Source: an uncultured cyanobacterium
GTDB lineage: Bacteria; Cyanobacteriota; Cyanobacteriia; Phormidesmidales; Phormidesmidaceae
Length of the DNA stretch: 7,047 nucleotides
Direction of reading: 5' to 3'
Assembly (NCBI GenBank): GCA_938029995.1
Contig: CALHGI010000300.1
Coordinates: forward strand, 1 to 7,047
Below, piece after piece: positions 5,501 to 7,047 of the stretch. Position 1 is the first letter of the stretch, and each line of letters opens with the position of its first letter. The position numbers and the translations under genes were made by a program. The notes beneath the pieces are model-generated. The model was not told where the DNA came from, made no database searches, and saw nothing but the letters and a program-made list of their open reading frames with translations.

Positions 5501-5522
5501 CCCCTTTGGACTAGCCAAGGGG
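5501..5522. repeat. Compact GC-rich hairpin between the convergent genes
   Basis: CCCCTT-T-GG (5501-5509) pairs with CCAAGGGG (5515-5522), 8 bp with one bulged T and a 5-nt ACTAG loop. No T-tract follows on either strand. It may block transcription or mark the 3' end of the kinase-fusion transcript arriving from the right. Confidence 0.5.
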
Positions 5523-5529
5523 TACACCG

Positions 5530-5685
5530 CCGCGATGAAGGCCGCCTTGGGATGCCGCAGGCGGATGAAATCCCAGCCGCGATGAAGGCCGCCTTGGGAT
5601 TCGCAGGAGTGCAAATCCAGCCGTGCTCAAGGCCGCCTTGGGATTATCGCAGCGGTGCAAATCCAGCCGTGCTTAAGGCCGCTTG
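5530..5685. repeat. Tandem 44-47-bp repeats (three full units plus a partial) overlapping the 3' end of the kinase-fusion gene
   Basis: Units are 5530-5576 (47 bp), 5577-5620 (44 bp), 5621-5666 (46 bp) and partial 5667-5685. Each starts with CCG(C/T)G, then AAGGCCGCCTTGGGAT, and ends in AAATCC(C)AG. Every full unit can fold: GGGAT/ATCCC in the first, GGATT/AATCC plus GCA/TGC in the second and third. The last part (5644-5685) is coding: it specifies AALSTAGFAPLR and the TAA of the fusion protein. The array is therefore a duplicated gene 3' end. Units are adjacent without unique spacers, so this is not CRISPR. Confidence 0.85.
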
Positions 5686-7047
5686 ACCCTCGGCCGATAG
5701 AATTAGCTCCCCGTAGGCACGGCCAATGGGAGCCTGGGTATTAGCCACGATATAAATCTGACGGGACAGGGGATAGTCCCCGGATGAGAATCCTTTTAAG
5801 TTAGGTTGATTCCGCTGACTGGGGCAGTTTTGTAAATCAACGTAGGGGAGTTGATAGGGGGGCTGCTGATCGATGGACAGGGGTTTGACCGTGCATTGAC
5901 CCACCACCTCGGGGGCTGATGCGAAGTAAATAGCGCCGGGGGTATTGGCCGTTAGGCGCAGGGCGGCGGTGGTGGTGGCGCTGCGTTGTACCTTGCTAGC
6001 TAGGGCTTCTCCGTTGAGGACGGTCTGGCTGAAGAATTGAACCGTGCCTCCAGAATCACTGCGGGAAATGGGCACCACGGGTAAATCGGGACCCCCGAGT
6101 TGCTGCCAGTTGTTGGTTCGTCCCGTATAAATATCCCTCAGTTGTTTTAGGCTTAGGTTGACAATGGGTAGCGCTGGATGGGCGACGACGGCAACCCCTT
6201 CGATGGCCACTGGAATTTCTTCTAAGGTGATGCCCTGTAGTTCGGCCTGCTGCTTTTCCTGGTCCTTAAGGGGGCGCGATGTCTGGGCAAAATCTAACTC
6301 CCCAGCTAGCAGCATTTGGATTCCTGTGGATGAGCCAGGCTCTTGGTTTGGGGGGGCTTCATATCTGAGCTGTAATCCCGGCAGGGCCTGCTGCAATTTG
6401 GGGTCAATCACCCCTCGGATGGGTGCCCATGTGGTGCTACCGCCATATCTAAATTGACCTGACGGTACTTCAACATCTGTAAAGTTGGTGGATGACTTGA
6501 TGGTGGATAGTTGGGGTTGGCTGATGCCCAGCTGTCCCCTTTGTTTTAGGAACCAGCCTCCGCCTGCGATCGCAGCTACCAAAAACATCAACCCCAACAT
6601 CCACGGTCGCACAAACCCTTTTTTGGGAGACCCCATGGGCTTTGGGGATGCTGTGGGGGGTGGCGCGGGTGACGCCGCCACCACCGGCCCAGGTGATGCT
6701 GGGGACACCGGCAGTGGAGGTGGGGGTGATGCTGGCGCCGGTGGGGCTGCCCCTACAGGAGCATTGGGCGCTGGGCCTGTGGCGGCCCTAGGGCGCTGGC
6801 CCTTCGGCGCTGCCGGAGAGATCATCAGGGCGTTTAAAGTATCCTGGGCATTGCCATAGCGATCTTGGGGACTCGCGCTCAGTAGTCGATCGAGGACGGT
6901 GGCTAGATTGCTGTCCTTGAGGGCCACATGGGGTTGCCACCGCCAACGGTTACTGTAGCTATCAAATAGTTCCGTGGTCTCTTTGCCGGTGAGTAGAACG
7001 ATGCAGGTAACGGCTAGGGAATAGAGATCGGAGGCGGGAAATACCTG
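5644..7047 (-). CDS. Ser/Thr protein kinase fused to a membrane-anchored PstS-like substrate-binding domain, 5' end cut off
   Basis: The minus frame is open from the window edge (7047) to TAA at 5644-5646: 467 residues, N-terminus missing. A GTG at 6927 is internal, since the frame upstream is clearly kinase. Residues 5-75 are the end of a kinase C-lobe: ASDLYSLAVTCIVLLTG (5-21; D7 is the subdomain IX Asp) and LLSASPQDRY (55-64; R63 is the subdomain XI Arg). A Pro/Ala/Ser linker (about 76-140) follows, then basic PKKGFVR (141-147) and one membrane helix (about 148-167). The outer part (about 195-467) is a type-II periplasmic-binding fold like PstS: FRYGGSTTWAPI (199-210), GSSTGIQMLLAGELDFAQTSRPL (238-260; core GSSTG and DFAQTSRP), RSDSGGTVQFF (329-339) and a GQAALSTAGFAPLR end. 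Cys385 and Cys408 may form a disulphide. The kinase would be cytosolic and the binding domain periplasmic, so it probably senses a phosphate-like or other anion. This role is inferred from architecture. Confidence 0.88.
   Translation of the reverse strand, partial: QVFPASDLYSLAVTCIVLLTGKETTELFDSYSNRWRWQPHVALKDSNLATVLDRLLSASPQDRYGNAQDTLNALMISPAAPKGQRPRAATGPAPNAPVGAAPPAPASPPPPLPVSPASPGPVVAASPAPPPTASPKPMGSPKKGFVRPWMLGLMFLVAAIAGGGWFLKQRGQLGISQPQLSTIKSSTNFTDVEVPSGQFRYGGSTTWAPIRGVIDPKLQQALPGLQLRYEAPPNQEPGSSTGIQMLLAGELDFAQTSRPLKDQEKQQAELQGITLEEIPVAIEGVAVVAHPALPIVNLSLKQLRDIYTGRTNNWQQLGGPDLPVVPISRSDSGGTVQFFSQTVLNGEALASKVQRSATTTAALRLTANTPGAIYFASAPEVVGQCTVKPLSIDQQPPYQLPYVDLQNCPSQRNQPNLKGFSSGDYPLSRQIYIVANTQAPIGRAYGELILSAEGQAALSTAGFAPLR

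Noticed and set aside
5530..5666. CRISPR array
   Set aside because: The repeats touch each other, vary in length and sequence, have no unique spacers and overlap a coding end; no cas gene is near.
5486..5686. 66-codon plus-strand frame over the tandem repeats
   Set aside because: Unit lengths of 47, 44 and 46 bp shift the frame from copy to copy, so no repeat protein is kept; the coding link is on the minus strand.
6485..6859. 124-codon Gly/Ala/Asp-rich plus-strand frame
   Set aside because: It is the reverse-strand image of the GC-rich codons for the Pro/Ala linker of the kinase fusion.

Overview
The window reads as chromosomal DNA of a cyanobacterium. Support comes from three copies of the HIP1 octamer GCGATCGC (722-729, 2450-2457, 6566-6573), from Crp/Fnr-type and DALR-domain proteins of a kind I associate with cyanobacteria, and from a serine/threonine kinase whose C-lobe has the usual cyanobacterial wording. 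No genus can be fixed. There are no rRNA or tRNA genes, transposases, phage genes or CRISPR arrays.

Layout, left to right. A cob(I)alamin adenosyltransferase-like gene (minus, cut by the left edge) is preceded on its own strand by a 33-residue single-helix peptide gene with a good ribosome binding site. Two plus-strand genes follow: a HAD-superfamily hydrolase and a small helical protein of unknown role. A cation-efflux (CDF) transporter on minus converges with them. A 401-bp gap then holds two strong hairpins flanking a near-perfect copy of the Yfr1 sRNA core motif. Next is a minus-strand protein that looks like the non-catalytic parts of arginyl-tRNA synthetase; a perfect 16-bp inverted repeat lies inside its coding sequence. 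An AT-rich 389-bp divergent gap with two terminator-like hairpins leads to a Crp/Fnr-family regulator on plus. After its probable terminator come tandem 44-47-bp repeats that run into the 3' end of a minus-strand gene cut by the right edge. That gene fuses a Ser/Thr kinase, a Pro/Ala linker, one membrane helix and a PstS-like extracytoplasmic binding domain.

These genes do not form one pathway. Strand switches separate most of them, so this looks like a mixed housekeeping and regulatory region rather than an operon or island. The most notable items are the Yfr1-like RNA candidate (3288-3408), the kinase/solute-binding fusion, the repeat array that duplicates the 3' end of that fusion gene, the intragenic perfect hairpin, and two proteins related to enzyme families but lacking the expected catalytic parts (adenosyltransferase-like without a P-loop, ArgRS-like without a catalytic core).
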